Assembly (NCBI GenBank): GCA_964593925.1
Contig: CAZQKM010000001.1
Coordinates: forward strand, 76,267-140,266
Length of the DNA stretch: 64,000 nt
Direction of reading: 5' to 3'
Source of the DNA: Oleidesulfovibrio sp964593925
Lineage (GTDB): Bacteria; Desulfobacterota; Desulfovibrionia; Desulfovibrionales; Desulfovibrionaceae
This document shows, piece by piece, positions 9,716 through 17,990 of the stretch. A model generated the notes under the pieces. It saw only the letters and a program-made list of their open reading frames with translations, had not been told where the DNA came from and did not search any database. Made by a program: the position numbers and the translations under genes. Positions within the stretch are counted from its first letter, which is position 1. Each line of letters starts with the position of its first letter.

Positions 9716-10274
9716 GCAACACCTCGCCTGCTGTTTATGCTTCCTTCATTGCTGAAGAGCTATGCAACACACGATGGCACTTTTTATCAATCATAGATAT
9801 TAGCATTATCCAAAAAAATAACCGCCCATACCACATAGCAGGCCTTACTTCTCAACTATACTAGGCAGGCCCTCTTCCTCTCTTCTTATTTTTATCAACG
9901 TTGCCCTTGAGATATCGTGGTGTTTTTTGACAATGTACGTAGAAGGCGCACGTTTTTTCTTGTGTAAGCGCATAAATCGTGGCAATAACGCCAGTACATA
10001 TCGTAAGAGGACTAGCGGGATCATACATATCCCCCCCACAACGGCAGTAGTCTTTGTAACATGCAGCCTTTATCCAAATGCCGGGCTGTGCCAAGTCCGG
10101 TGTTTTGGCGTGGCGGGACGGTTGTATGATTACCGGGTTCTTGTCGCCTTGGGTAACATTCTCCTAATCCTTTACTCTCATTGACCATACACGCGCACAG
10201 CAAGATATCATTCTGCGTCAGCCGTGCTTACCAGCCCGTGTCTGCGAGCTGGCGCACATTTGGGGGGTGCGACA
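9716..10274. other. 560-base non-coding stretch between the divergent flavodoxin and potA genes
   Basis: I see no convincing gene here. It should contain the flavodoxin promoter on the minus strand and the potABCD promoter on the plus strand. It is AT-richer around 9770-9960. Short open frames on both strands lack ribosome sites. One minus-strand frame (9845-10039) ends in a segment (SRATLIKIRREEGLP-like) resembling a helix-turn-helix remnant, but this is too weak to call. Confidence 0.5.
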
Positions 10275-11393
10275 ATGCCAGAACAAGAGCACATATTTGA
10301 ACTGCGTGGAGTCTCCAAGTACTTTGATGGTACATGCGCACTGGACAGTATTGACCTGTGTATCAAAAATGGAGAATTTCTGACTTTGCTCGGTCCCTCA
10401 GGATGTGGGAAAACCACCATCCTGCGATTGCTCTCCGGCTTTGAAAGCCCCTCTTCTGGGGATATCCTTCTAGGTGGACGCGTGGTAAACGAGGTGCCCC
10501 CAGAGCAGCGCCAGGTCAACACTGTCTTCCAGAACTACGCCCTGTTTCCCCACATGACCGTGCGGGATAATGTGGGGTTTGGTCTTAAGATGCAGAAAAA
10601 AAGCAAGGAAGAAATCGTACGACGCGTTCGCGATGCCTTGCGTATGGTGCACCTTGAGCAATTTAGCGACCGCAAGCCCTCTCGACTCTCCGGAGGCCAG
10701 CAGCAGCGAGTAGCCATTGCCCGTGCTGTGGTGAACAACCCATATGTTTTGCTGCTAGATGAGCCCTTCAGCGCCCTCGACTTTAAGCTGCGCAAAAAAA
10801 TGCAAATTGAAATCAAGCACTTGCAAAGAAAACTTGGTATTACATTTGTCTTTGTAACACATGATCAGGAAGAGGCTTTCGCCATGTCTGACCGTGTGGT
10901 GGTCATGAATGATGGCCACATAGAACAAATCGGCACACCGCAGGAAATTTATGAAGAACCTGCCAACCTGTATGTTGCCCGCTTTGTCGGAGACATTAAC
11001 ATCCTGGACGGCACCATAACCGCCCCGCGAAGCAAGCTGCTGTATGACGCTGTCCTTGAGGGTAAGCCCTTTCCTGTCCAGACCAGACGACAATTTGCAG
11101 CAGGTGACCGTATCAATGTACTGTTGCGGCCTGAAGATATCCGCCTGCACATGATGAACGATCTACCTCAGGGCGAGCATTTTACTGGAACCATTGAAGA
11201 AACTGTATATAAAGGTGCCACTGTGGATATCATGGTGCGCTTGGATTCTCCTGACGGCAACGCGGGCAAAGAACTGCTGGTCGCCGAATTTTTTAATGAA
11301 GATGATGAAGATATCAACTACACCCCAGGTGAACGAGTTGCCGTAACCTGGGTCAACGGCTGGGAGGTGGTGCTGGGAGATGAGGGCAAATAA
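10275..11393 (+). CDS. potA: Spermidine/putrescine ABC transporter ATP-binding protein
   Basis: This is the 372-residue ATPase of the polyamine importer. Walker A GPSGCGKTT, signature LSGGQQQR, Walker B VLLLDEPFSALD and the switch His in THDQEEAF are intact. A C-terminal TOBE domain of about 120 residues follows, the regulatory region of this subfamily. The start at 10275 is favoured over 10224 because a G-rich site lies just upstream and the protein then begins like its homologues. It is first in potABCD and overlaps potB by 14 bases. Confidence 0.95.
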   Translation: MPEQEHIFELRGVSKYFDGTCALDSIDLCIKNGEFLTLLGPSGCGKTTILRLLSGFESPSSGDILLGGRVVNEVPPEQRQVNTVFQNYALFPHMTVRDNVGFGLKMQKKSKEEIVRRVRDALRMVHLEQFSDRKPSRLSGGQQQRVAIARAVVNNPYVLLLDEPFSALDFKLRKKMQIEIKHLQRKLGITFVFVTHDQEEAFAMSDRVVVMNDGHIEQIGTPQEIYEEPANLYVARFVGDINILDGTITAPRSKLLYDAVLEGKPFPVQTRRQFAAGDRINVLLRPEDIRLHMMNDLPQGEHFTGTIEETVYKGATVDIMVRLDSPDGNAGKELLVAEFFNEDDEDINYTPGERVAVTWVNGWEVVLGDEGK

Positions 11394-12258
11394 AATTTTT
11401 CGCCACATCAGTATCACTACGGTGACGCTATGGCTGGGGTTATTTGCGCTAACACCGCATCTTATGTTGCTGGCGGCATCGCTTCTGACGCGTGATCTGG
11501 GGGGATTTGTTACAGCCCAACCAACACTGGATAACTTTACCCGACTCTTTGACCCCATGTTTGTCAAGATATTCATGGAGTCTTTCAGGCTGGCAGGCAC
11601 TACCACCCTGATTTGTCTGCTCATGGGCTATCCCTTTGCCTTTTTCCTGGCAACAACCCGTCCAAGCGCGCGCCCTTGGTTGCTTTTGCTCGTGGTTATC
11701 CCTTTTTGGACAAACTCGCTTATCCGTACCTATGCCATGATCATCATTCTGAAGTCCAATGGAGTACTGAGCAAACTGCTTATGACTCTAGGGCTGATTG
11801 ATGCGCCCATATCGCTGATGTACAGCGAAGCTGCCGTTGTGGCCGGCTTTGCTTACACCTCCCTACCATTTATGATTCTTCCGTTGTTCGCCTCCATAGA
11901 AAAGCTGGACATGCGCTTGCTGGACGCTGCCCGGGACCTTGGAGCAAGCACCATGCAGACATTTTTTACTGTTACTCTGCCCCTTACTGCACCCGGTATC
12001 ATGGCAGGCAGCATGCTGGTCTTTCTACCGGCGCTGGGTTGCTTCTACGTGCCTGAAATCCTGGGCGGTTCAAAAAGTCTCGTCATGGGCAGTTTCATCA
12101 AAAACCAATTTCTCGTGGCACGGGACTGGCCGCTGGGATCCGCGGCCAGCGTCGTCATGACCCTGATACTTGTTATCCTTATTGCACTATACTACGTAGC
12201 CAAAAAGCGTAGCGCTCTGCCGCAAGGCAGTGATGAGCTCTATGGGGAGAGTATGTGA
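11380..12258 (+). CDS. potB: Spermidine/putrescine ABC transporter permease PotB
   Basis: This is a 292-residue inner-membrane permease with about six hydrophobic segments. The EAA loop is visible as LLDAARDLGASTMQTFFTVT. It starts inside the 3' end of potA and ends against the potC start, which implies translational coupling. With PotC it forms the membrane channel of the polyamine importer. Assignment as PotB rather than PotC rests on the gene order and on the N-terminal segment before the first permease motif. Confidence 0.94.
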   Translation: MRANKIFRHISITTVTLWLGLFALTPHLMLLAASLLTRDLGGFVTAQPTLDNFTRLFDPMFVKIFMESFRLAGTTTLICLLMGYPFAFFLATTRPSARPWLLLLVVIPFWTNSLIRTYAMIIILKSNGVLSKLLMTLGLIDAPISLMYSEAAVVAGFAYTSLPFMILPLFASIEKLDMRLLDAARDLGASTMQTFFTVTLPLTAPGIMAGSMLVFLPALGCFYVPEILGGSKSLVMGSFIKNQFLVARDWPLGSAASVVMTLILVILIALYYVAKKRSALPQGSDELYGESM

Positions 12259-13031
12259 TGAAAACCATGGTGCGCCGCTCTTACCTCTGGTTGATATACG
12301 CTTTTTTATATGTGCCCATCTTGCTGGTCATTGTCTATTCGGTGAACAACGCAAAATATACAACTGACTGGAAAGGATTTACCTGGAAATGGTATGAGCT
12401 GCTCTTCAGCAATCAGCAGCTGATGCACGCTGCTGGCAACTCTCTGCTCGTTGCGGTTGCAGCCGCTACATGTGCCACAATCCTGGGTACCCTTGCCGCC
12501 CTGTGCCTCCATCGCTACCAGTTTACAGGACGCAAGATGCTACATGGACTTACCTATGTACTTACCGTGTCGCCTGATATTGTCATGGGTATCTCGTTGC
12601 TGATATTTTTCATTTTCTTTCGCATCGAGTTGGGCTTTGTTACCCTATTGGTAGCCCATATCACACTATGCCTACCCTTTGTGACTATCACTGTTCTGGG
12701 GCGTTTTGCAGAATTTGACGAAGATATCGTGGCTGCTGCCAAAGACCTTGGAGCTTCTGAAGGACAGGCTTTCAAACATATCATACTCCCACTTATCATG
12801 CCCGCAGTCATGGCTGGCTGGCTGCTTAGCTTTACCTTGTCCATGGATGACGTGCTCATCAGCTTTTTTGTCACAGGGGCAAACTTTGACATTCTGCCTC
12901 TGCGTATCTACTCCATGGTTCGTTTAGGCGTAAAGCCTGATATAAACGCATTAAGCGCTGTACTGTTCTGCCTTACAATCATCCTAGTACTTTTGGCCCA
13001 TACCTTTAGCAAAGCAAGGAGACGTTCATGA
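12258..13031 (+). CDS. potC: Spermidine/putrescine ABC transporter permease PotC
   Basis: This is a 257-residue permease partner of PotB. The N-terminus MKTMVRRSYLWLIYAFLYVP and the EAA loop VAAAKDLGASEGQAFKHIILP are typical of PotC. The ATG at 12258 shares a base with the potB stop (TGATG); an in-frame GTG one codon earlier is possible. The stop overlaps the potD start in an ATGA. The four genes are therefore one translationally coupled operon. Confidence 0.94.
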   Translation: MKTMVRRSYLWLIYAFLYVPILLVIVYSVNNAKYTTDWKGFTWKWYELLFSNQQLMHAAGNSLLVAVAAATCATILGTLAALCLHRYQFTGRKMLHGLTYVLTVSPDIVMGISLLIFFIFFRIELGFVTLLVAHITLCLPFVTITVLGRFAEFDEDIVAAAKDLGASEGQAFKHIILPLIMPAVMAGWLLSFTLSMDDVLISFFVTGANFDILPLRIYSMVRLGVKPDINALSAVLFCLTIILVLLAHTFSKARRRS

Positions 13032-14074
13032 ACATATACCGTTATTTTATTTTGACCATTGGCTTTTTCATGGGGATGATGCAAACACTTCCTGCCCAAG
13101 CAGCAGGAGCCGTGAATATATACAACTGGTCGGAATATATTCCTCAGGATGTACTCACGCAATTTAGTGAAGAAACTGGCATTCGTGTCAATTATACCAC
13201 TTTCGAATCCAATGAGGCCATGTATGCCAAACTTAAACTGCTGGACGGTAAAGGATATGATGTAGTAGTGCCCTCAACATACTTTGTGACTTTGATGCGT
13301 GAACAAAATCTTCTTGCCTCCATTGATCACAAAAAATTGAGTAACTTTAAACACATCGATCCTTTTGTACTAAAACAAACCTTTGACCCAAAAAATGAAT
13401 TCTCCATTCCGTATATGTGGGGGTCTACCGGCATACTACTCAATACAGACCATGCCGCCCCTGAAAGCATCACTAGCTGGCACGACCTCCTCCGTCCTGA
13501 GTTCAAAGGAAAAATCGTTCTTTCAGACGACATACGTGACACCATGGGCATGGCTCTCCTGGCAACGGGCAGCTCTGTGAACAGCCGCAATGAAGCCGAG
13601 CTACAAAAGGCATATACATTTTTGAAAGCGCTCTATCCCGCCGTACGTGTATTTGACGTAACCGCCACAAAACAGGCATTTGCCAGCGAAGAAGTAATCA
13701 TTGGCATGTCGTGGAACGGCGACGCCACAGTATTGAGCCAGGAGATGGGCAACCTGCGCTACATTTATCCCAAAGAAGGCATCCCTCTGTGGATGGACAG
13801 CCTGTGCATCCCCAAAAATGCCCCAAACAAGGATAATGCCCATGCCTTCATGAACTTTTTACTGCGCCCTGATATTGCCAAGCGCATAGTGGAAGAATAC
13901 CTGTATTCCACACCCAATAAGTCTGCATGGGATTTACTGCCCGAAGAGCTTAAAAAGAACCGCGCCGTGTCACCTGCAGCAGAAGACTTAAAGGCAAGCG
14001 AATTTTGCGATGATGTAGGGCCAACCCTTCAAGTGTATGAAAGATTCTGGCAAAAGCTGAAAACACAAAACTAG
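13028..14074 (+). CDS. potD: Spermidine/putrescine-binding periplasmic protein
   Basis: This is the 348-residue solute-binding protein of family 1 that delivers polyamine to PotBC. A signal peptide (residues 1 to about 26, ending LPAQAA) precedes the mature start AVNIYNWSEYIP, which is the hallmark of PotD/PotF proteins. Further family motifs are YDVVVPSTYFV and the MSWNGD segment in the binding cleft. It overlaps potC by four bases and is the last gene before a strong terminator. Whether it prefers putrescine or spermidine cannot be read from the sequence. Confidence 0.95.
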   Translation: MNIYRYFILTIGFFMGMMQTLPAQAAGAVNIYNWSEYIPQDVLTQFSEETGIRVNYTTFESNEAMYAKLKLLDGKGYDVVVPSTYFVTLMREQNLLASIDHKKLSNFKHIDPFVLKQTFDPKNEFSIPYMWGSTGILLNTDHAAPESITSWHDLLRPEFKGKIVLSDDIRDTMGMALLATGSSVNSRNEAELQKAYTFLKALYPAVRVFDVTATKQAFASEEVIIGMSWNGDATVLSQEMGNLRYIYPKEGIPLWMDSLCIPKNAPNKDNAHAFMNFLLRPDIAKRIVEEYLYSTPNKSAWDLLPEELKKNRAVSPAAEDLKASEFCDDVGPTLQVYERFWQKLKTQN

Positions 14075-14083
14075 GCCTCCAGA

Positions 14084-14130
14084 TAGTAAAAACGCCCGCA
14101 GCACTCTTTTAGCTGCGGGCGTTTTTACTA
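14084..14130. terminator. Bidirectional intrinsic terminator between potD and the UPF0210 gene
   Basis: A perfect 19-bp stem (14084-14102 with 14112-14130) has a nine-base loop. The GC core GCCCGCAGC is flanked by A5 on one side and T5 on the other, so it can terminate transcription from both convergent genes. Confidence 0.95.
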
Positions 14131-14172
14131 CCGTTTTTTCCTGATGCGCCTAACGACACGTGCTCGCACAAA

Positions 14173-15543
14173 TCAATTTTTCAAACTGTGAATAGGTGCG
14201 GGGATGCGCCCGCCCAGCCGGATAAACTGCTCAGACCCTGTACCCACAGGTACAGGCATAATGGCCGATTCTCCTAACAATCCGCCAAAGGCCACTGTTT
14301 CCCCTGCTTTTTTGCCGGGCACGGGGATAATACGAACCGCTGTCGTTTTATTATTGATCATGCCAATGGCCATCTCATCGGCAATAATGGCGGCAATGGT
14401 CGTTGCAGGCGTATCCCCGGGAATGGCAACCATATCAAGCCCCACAGAACAGACACTGGTCATGGCCTCTAGTTTTTCCAAAGACAAAATGCCTGACGCC
14501 GCAGCCTCAGCAATATTCAAATCTTCGGATACAGGAATAAACGCACCAGAAAGCCCACCCACATGAGAACTGGCAAACGCACCACCTTTTTTGACAGCAT
14601 CGTTCAGCATGGCCAATACGGCCGTAGAACCAGGCAATCCTATGGACGCAAGCCCCATGCTCTGAAAAATTTCCCCCACTGAATCACCTATCTGAGGGGC
14701 AGGAGCCAGTGACAAATCCGCCACACCAAAAGGTACACCAAGCCGCTCTGCCACTTCACGCCCAATAATTTCACCCACGCGGGTCACCTTGAACGCTGTG
14801 CGCTTAATCACATCCGCAATATCACCCAAAGTACGAGTGCGGGTGCTCATAGCCCGGTCTATGGCCTTTCTGACCACCCCAGGGCCGCTTACCCCTACAT
14901 TAATCACTGCATCCGGCTCACCGGTACCAAGATACGCCCCTGCCATGAACGGCACATCCTGGGGGATATTGGTAAAGACAACCAGCTTGGCACAACCAAT
15001 ACCGTCACGATCTGCGCTACGCTGAGCCATCCTCACAATCGTATCACCCAGCAGAGCCACGGCATCCATATTAATGCCAGCTCGTGAGGACCCCACATTA
15101 ATGGACGAACACACGCGCTCGGTTGTAGCCAGGGCTTCAGGCAACGCATCCACAAGCGCTCTGTCACCTTTGGTCATCCCCTTTTCTACAAGGGCAGTAA
15201 AACCACCCAAAAAATCCACCCCCGCCTCATGCGCGGCCTTATCTAGGACATGGGCCGCACGGACCATCTCCTCAGGCCCAAAAGAAGCTCCTACCACCCC
15301 CATGGGGCTTATACTGATACGCTTGTTTACAACAGGAATACCGTATTTTTCTCCTACATCATCACATATTGCCACAAGGTGTTCCGCATAGCGGCTGATT
15401 TTATCATGCACCCGGCTGGCAAAACGATCAAAATCGTCACTGGCGCAGTCAAATAGACTAATACCCAGAGTAACGGTGCGTACATCCAAGTGCTCATTGC
15501 GGAGCATGTTAAGGGTGCTAATTACTTCGCGATCAGTAAGCAT
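14173..15543 (-). CDS. UPF0210 (PFL/DUF711 family) protein
   Basis: This 456-residue cytoplasmic protein belongs to the UPF0210 family, which is widespread, structurally known and of unsettled function. The family pattern is clear along the whole length: N-terminal helix-rich start, the VNKRISISPMGVVG segment, the Ser/Gly-rich CSSINVGSSRAGINM, NVGVSGPGVV, and the C-terminal FGGLLGESA and GGRIPAPIHS. An AAGGA site precedes the ATG at 15543. The gene for an ACT-domain protein lies 28 bases upstream on the same strand; the two are neighbours in many bacteria, so the ACT protein probably senses a small ligand for it. I would not assign a reaction. Confidence 0.93.
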   Translation of the reverse strand: MLTDREVISTLNMLRNEHLDVRTVTLGISLFDCASDDFDRFASRVHDKISRYAEHLVAICDDVGEKYGIPVVNKRISISPMGVVGASFGPEEMVRAAHVLDKAAHEAGVDFLGGFTALVEKGMTKGDRALVDALPEALATTERVCSSINVGSSRAGINMDAVALLGDTIVRMAQRSADRDGIGCAKLVVFTNIPQDVPFMAGAYLGTGEPDAVINVGVSGPGVVRKAIDRAMSTRTRTLGDIADVIKRTAFKVTRVGEIIGREVAERLGVPFGVADLSLAPAPQIGDSVGEIFQSMGLASIGLPGSTAVLAMLNDAVKKGGAFASSHVGGLSGAFIPVSEDLNIAEAAASGILSLEKLEAMTSVCSVGLDMVAIPGDTPATTIAAIIADEMAIGMINNKTTAVRIIPVPGKKAGETVAFGGLLGESAIMPVPVGTGSEQFIRLGGRIPAPIHSLKN

Positions 15544-15571
15544 GACGAATCCTTATCATAAAATGGCATAG

Positions 15572-16123
15572 CTACACAGGTAATACACGATGTATTGCCT
15601 CAAAAATATCTCGGTGTTGCAGACTAACACGCACCCCAAGGCCTTGGGCCTCCTGCTCTAACACCTTTTTAAAATCCGCGTTGTGTACAACGGGCGGTAT
15701 GGAAACCTCAAACATAACCAACGCATTACCCGAATCTTGACGCTTGATGGCCTTCAGGTTTTCGATATTTACGCCCCACAAGCTCATCACAGCAGTTATT
15801 CCGGCAATAAGCCCTTTGCAATCCGGGCCATCCAAGGTAATCACAAAAGGTTCCGCAGGCAGATTTGCCTTTTCACCCGCCTCATGTTCTCGGATGAAGC
15901 ACCCCAAGCCCTGCCACGCCATGTGGGTTGTCATGGCATCACGCAACGCATCTACGCCGAGACGCTCGGGCAATACAGCAATAAACAACGCTGCAAAAGC
16001 GCCCTCAAGAATCGTCTGACTAACTTCAACAATATCACAATCGAGCTCATGCAACCGCTTTGCCACCGCATTGACAATGCCAGGGCGGTCAGACCCGATA
16101 ATGGAAACCACAACTTTGCTCAT
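15572..16123 (-). CDS. ACT-domain protein of the GcvR/UPF0237 type
   Basis: This is a 183-residue protein with two ACT domains, which usually bind amino acids. The N-terminal ACT motif is GSDRPGIVNAVAKRL (residues about 8-22). The second repeat begins near LDGPDCKGLIAGITAV (about 88-103). The start at 16123 is chosen because MSKVVVSIIGSDRPG is the classic family beginning, with GAGGGGG about 11 bases upstream; the longer frame from 16162 adds 13 unlikely residues. It is the first gene of a two-gene unit with UPF0210. It resembles GcvR, the repressor partner of the glycine cleavage system, but no gcv genes are nearby. Confidence 0.88.
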   Translation of the reverse strand: MSKVVVSIIGSDRPGIVNAVAKRLHELDCDIVEVSQTILEGAFAALFIAVLPERLGVDALRDAMTTHMAWQGLGCFIREHEAGEKANLPAEPFVITLDGPDCKGLIAGITAVMSLWGVNIENLKAIKRQDSGNALVMFEVSIPPVVHNADFKKVLEQEAQGLGVRVSLQHRDIFEAIHRVLPV

Positions 16124-16485
16124 AGCAGCTTGAACCCCCTCGTACAAATGAATGGGCCACAATGCAGCCCCACCTATCGCCTGTCAAGCAAATAGGCCAG
16201 CATGTGAAAGCACCCGACGCCCGCGCATGTGCACCCTTCCAAAGGATACAGCCCCTCAGCAGATATACATACTATCCGCAGCAGGTCATCATGTACGCCA
16301 CGTCTGGGACTGAAATAGAATATTTAAACCGGAACGCCCGCCTTTGCAGACTCTAGGCACGCGAAAACGCCTGTCTCCTGGCGAATTGCTGTAAAGGCAA
16401 AAACCTTCGCCCGAAAGTATCAAGGTTCGCCTTCTGCAAGCACCGCCCCTGCGCGGGATGATGCTTGCAGACCTTGCATATCGCT
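16124..16485. other. 360-base gap with two hairpins, no gene seen
   Basis: No gene is seen. A 9-bp stem CTGCAAGCA/TGCTTGCAG joins 16434-16442 with 16462-16470. Next to it, reading the minus strand, AACCTT...AAGGTT followed by T5 (about 16404-16425) could end transcription of the YbaY-like gene. The ACT gene promoter should lie near 16130-16250. Confidence 0.4.
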
Positions 16486-16938
16486 TTAGCGAGAAACGCG
16501 TTTAAGCAACAAGTCTGCCGTATCCGGCGCGCCACGCGTTAATACAGGATACACAGTATCCGTAATAAACAGCAACTTGTCCCCAATACGGATAGACGCA
16601 GATATGCTGTATGTATGGCGCCTGTCTATTGCATTGGTATCATAGGCAATACTGAACTTATACGGTGGATTCCCGGGTGAGGGAATCGTCTGTACACCCA
16701 AGACTTTTGCCGGCGCATCAGCCCGAGATATATCCTGCAAGGTCACAGTCAACTCCGCACCAGGGGGCAGTGCCATGCGCTCACGGTATAACGCCGTACC
16801 CTTCACTGTAGCATAGTCCGCTTCAATATTTCTTCCTGCACAGGCGGATAATGTTAGCATGGCAGTACACAAAGCAACCACGGCAAACAAACCGGCAGCA
16901 CGCCCAGATTGAAAAGAAAAAAACGTAGATAACACCAT
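16486..16938 (-). CDS. YbaY/YscW-family lipoprotein
   Basis: This is a 150-residue predicted lipoprotein. The start at 16938 has a near-perfect AAGGAGG site. The signal peptide ends in a lipobox, LSAC (LTLSACAG, about residues 33-40). The mature part contains the YbaY/YscW pattern: KGTALYRERMALPPGAELTV, LQDISRADAPAKVLG, and a Tyr-Ser-Ile-Ser-Ala strand followed by an RIGDKLLFITDT-like segment. YscW relatives are pilotin-like proteins, while YbaY is of unknown function. A monocistronic unit is likely, since the neighbours are distant. The second residue after the lipid-anchored Cys is Gly, not Asp. Confidence 0.85.
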   Translation of the reverse strand: MVLSTFFSFQSGRAAGLFAVVALCTAMLTLSACAGRNIEADYATVKGTALYRERMALPPGAELTVTLQDISRADAPAKVLGVQTIPSPGNPPYKFSIAYDTNAIDRRHTYSISASIRIGDKLLFITDTVYPVLTRGAPDTADLLLKRVSR

Positions 16939-16977
16939 TGCGCCCTCCTTGAAAAACAAACCCACATGTAAAGGCAT

Positions 16978-17241
16978 AGCGCATGCCCACCGTCTAAGCG
17001 CAGCATGCTATCTTCACAAACAATACCGTATAAGGAAACCCTCAGCAACTCAACAGACTAGGGCAAAACTCCGCCAGGGCTCATAAATCCAGGAAAGCCG
17101 TTTCCACTCGCCCCGGTAAAACCCCCTTCGTAGCGTATCTTTTTATGCCTGGTACACTAAAGCTTAACCAATAGAAGCTATTCGGCACGCTCGAACTGTG
17201 TACCTTGTGGTCCGCCAAGTCTAACGGCAAAAAGCCAGCTC
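16978..17241. other. Non-coding region upstream of the Fur-family gene
   Basis: No gene is seen. It holds the presumed promoter of the YbaY-like gene near its left end. On the minus strand a GTTCGAG-like loop near 17190-17215 recalls a tRNA T-arm, but no complete cloverleaf can be drawn. Confidence 0.4.
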
Positions 17242-17270
17242 TTGACAGATCCTTGTTCTAAGGCTAGTAA
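17242..17270 (+). promoter_or_regulatory. Promoter of the Fur-family gene
   Basis: A perfect -35 TTGACA at 17242-17247 is followed after 17 bases by TAGTAA at 17265-17270 as a -10. The -10 lies inside the predicted Fur box, a standard arrangement for autorepression. Confidence 0.7.
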
Positions 17271-17283
17271 TAATTATCATTAG
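17264..17283. promoter_or_regulatory. Predicted Fur-type operator
   Basis: CTAGTAATAATTATCATTAG is a near-palindromic AT-rich site that fits the Fur consensus built from repeated NAT(A/T)AT units. It covers the -10 of the promoter and lies 16 bases before the Fur-family start codon. Binding by the gene's own product is inferred. Confidence 0.7.
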
Positions 17284-17298
17284 CTCTGAGGAGGCGCT

Positions 17299-17688
17299 AT
17301 GCCCTTACAAACACGAATGACGCAACAGCGCAAAGTGATCCTTGAGGAGTTGCGTAAGGTCACAAGTCACCCAACGGCCGACGAGATCTATGAAATGGTC
17401 CGTCCTATCCTTCCGCGTATCAGTTTAGGGACTGTATACCGTAACTTGGACCTGCTGGCCGAGACAGGAAAAATTCTGCGTCTTGAGCATGCAGGAGCCC
17501 AAAAGCGTTTTGATGGCAATCCAGCCCCGCATCAGCATGTACGCTGTACCAAGTGTGGCCGTGTAGCTGATATTCCTACCCCGGTTGAAGTGCCCACTTT
17601 CCGGCACTTGGAGGTAGCGGAATTTGCCCTTACTGCTGCGCGCCTTGAGTTTGAAGGTATATGTAGCCGCTGCATGCCCGCCAACTGA
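17299..17688 (+). CDS. Fur/PerR-family metal-dependent regulator
   Basis: This is a 129-residue metalloregulator. The N-terminal winged-helix DNA-binding domain contains TADEIYEMV and LGTVYRNLDLLAETG. The dimerisation domain carries the metal-binding HQH segment and the structural zinc cysteines CTKC (about 97-100) and CSRC near the C-terminus. The Shine-Dalgarno GAGGAGG lies just before the ATG. The predicted operator over its own promoter implies negative autoregulation. Deciding between Fur (iron) and PerR (peroxide) would need residue-level comparison, so no gene symbol is given. Confidence 0.93.
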   Translation: MPLQTRMTQQRKVILEELRKVTSHPTADEIYEMVRPILPRISLGTVYRNLDLLAETGKILRLEHAGAQKRFDGNPAPHQHVRCTKCGRVADIPTPVEVPTFRHLEVAEFALTAARLEFEGICSRCMPAN

Positions 17689-17990
17689 TGCGGGCCGGCA
17701 CGACATATTCCGCGACACCTTTTAAGTACATGCGGCTGTTATGCAGTATCGTTACTGCATAACAGCCGCATGCCAAAATTCGTATAACCAAGCCTGCAGA
17801 CAGACCCTGCAAGATATAAACGCTCTTCTTTAGCTCTCTACTCTGAAGGCTCTCCCCGAGTAACAGAGGCGTTCTCTCCGGGCAACAAGCCCTACCTTGA
17901 TACTCCTTCCTCCCTTTGCAATGCCTACAACAACCTAGCATATCACCATTACCACACGAAGTCATGGCAACCATACAGAAGTACGGGATA
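17689..17990. other. Gap between the Fur-family gene and der, dominated by a 20-bp hairpin
   Basis: No gene is seen. The two flanking genes are convergent. The strong hairpin at 17729-17772 lies here. The remainder is a pyrimidine-rich stretch on the plus strand (17860-17960) without features I can name. Confidence 0.45.
17729..17772. terminator. Perfect 20-bp hairpin with TCGT loop after the Fur-family gene
   Basis: Arms 17729-17748 (CATGCGGCTGTTATGCAGTA) and 17753-17772 are fully complementary with a four-base loop. No T-run longer than two follows on the plus strand, so it is either a weak intrinsic terminator or a stable 3' end structure for the two convergent transcripts. Confidence 0.6.

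Noticed and set aside
9845..10039. Minus-strand frame with a helix-turn-helix-like end
   Set aside because: No ribosome site, low-complexity N-terminus, and only a few matching residues; probably chance.
17180..17225. tRNA-like T-loop on the minus strand upstream of the Fur-family gene
   Set aside because: No acceptor, D-arm or anticodon arm can be paired with it.
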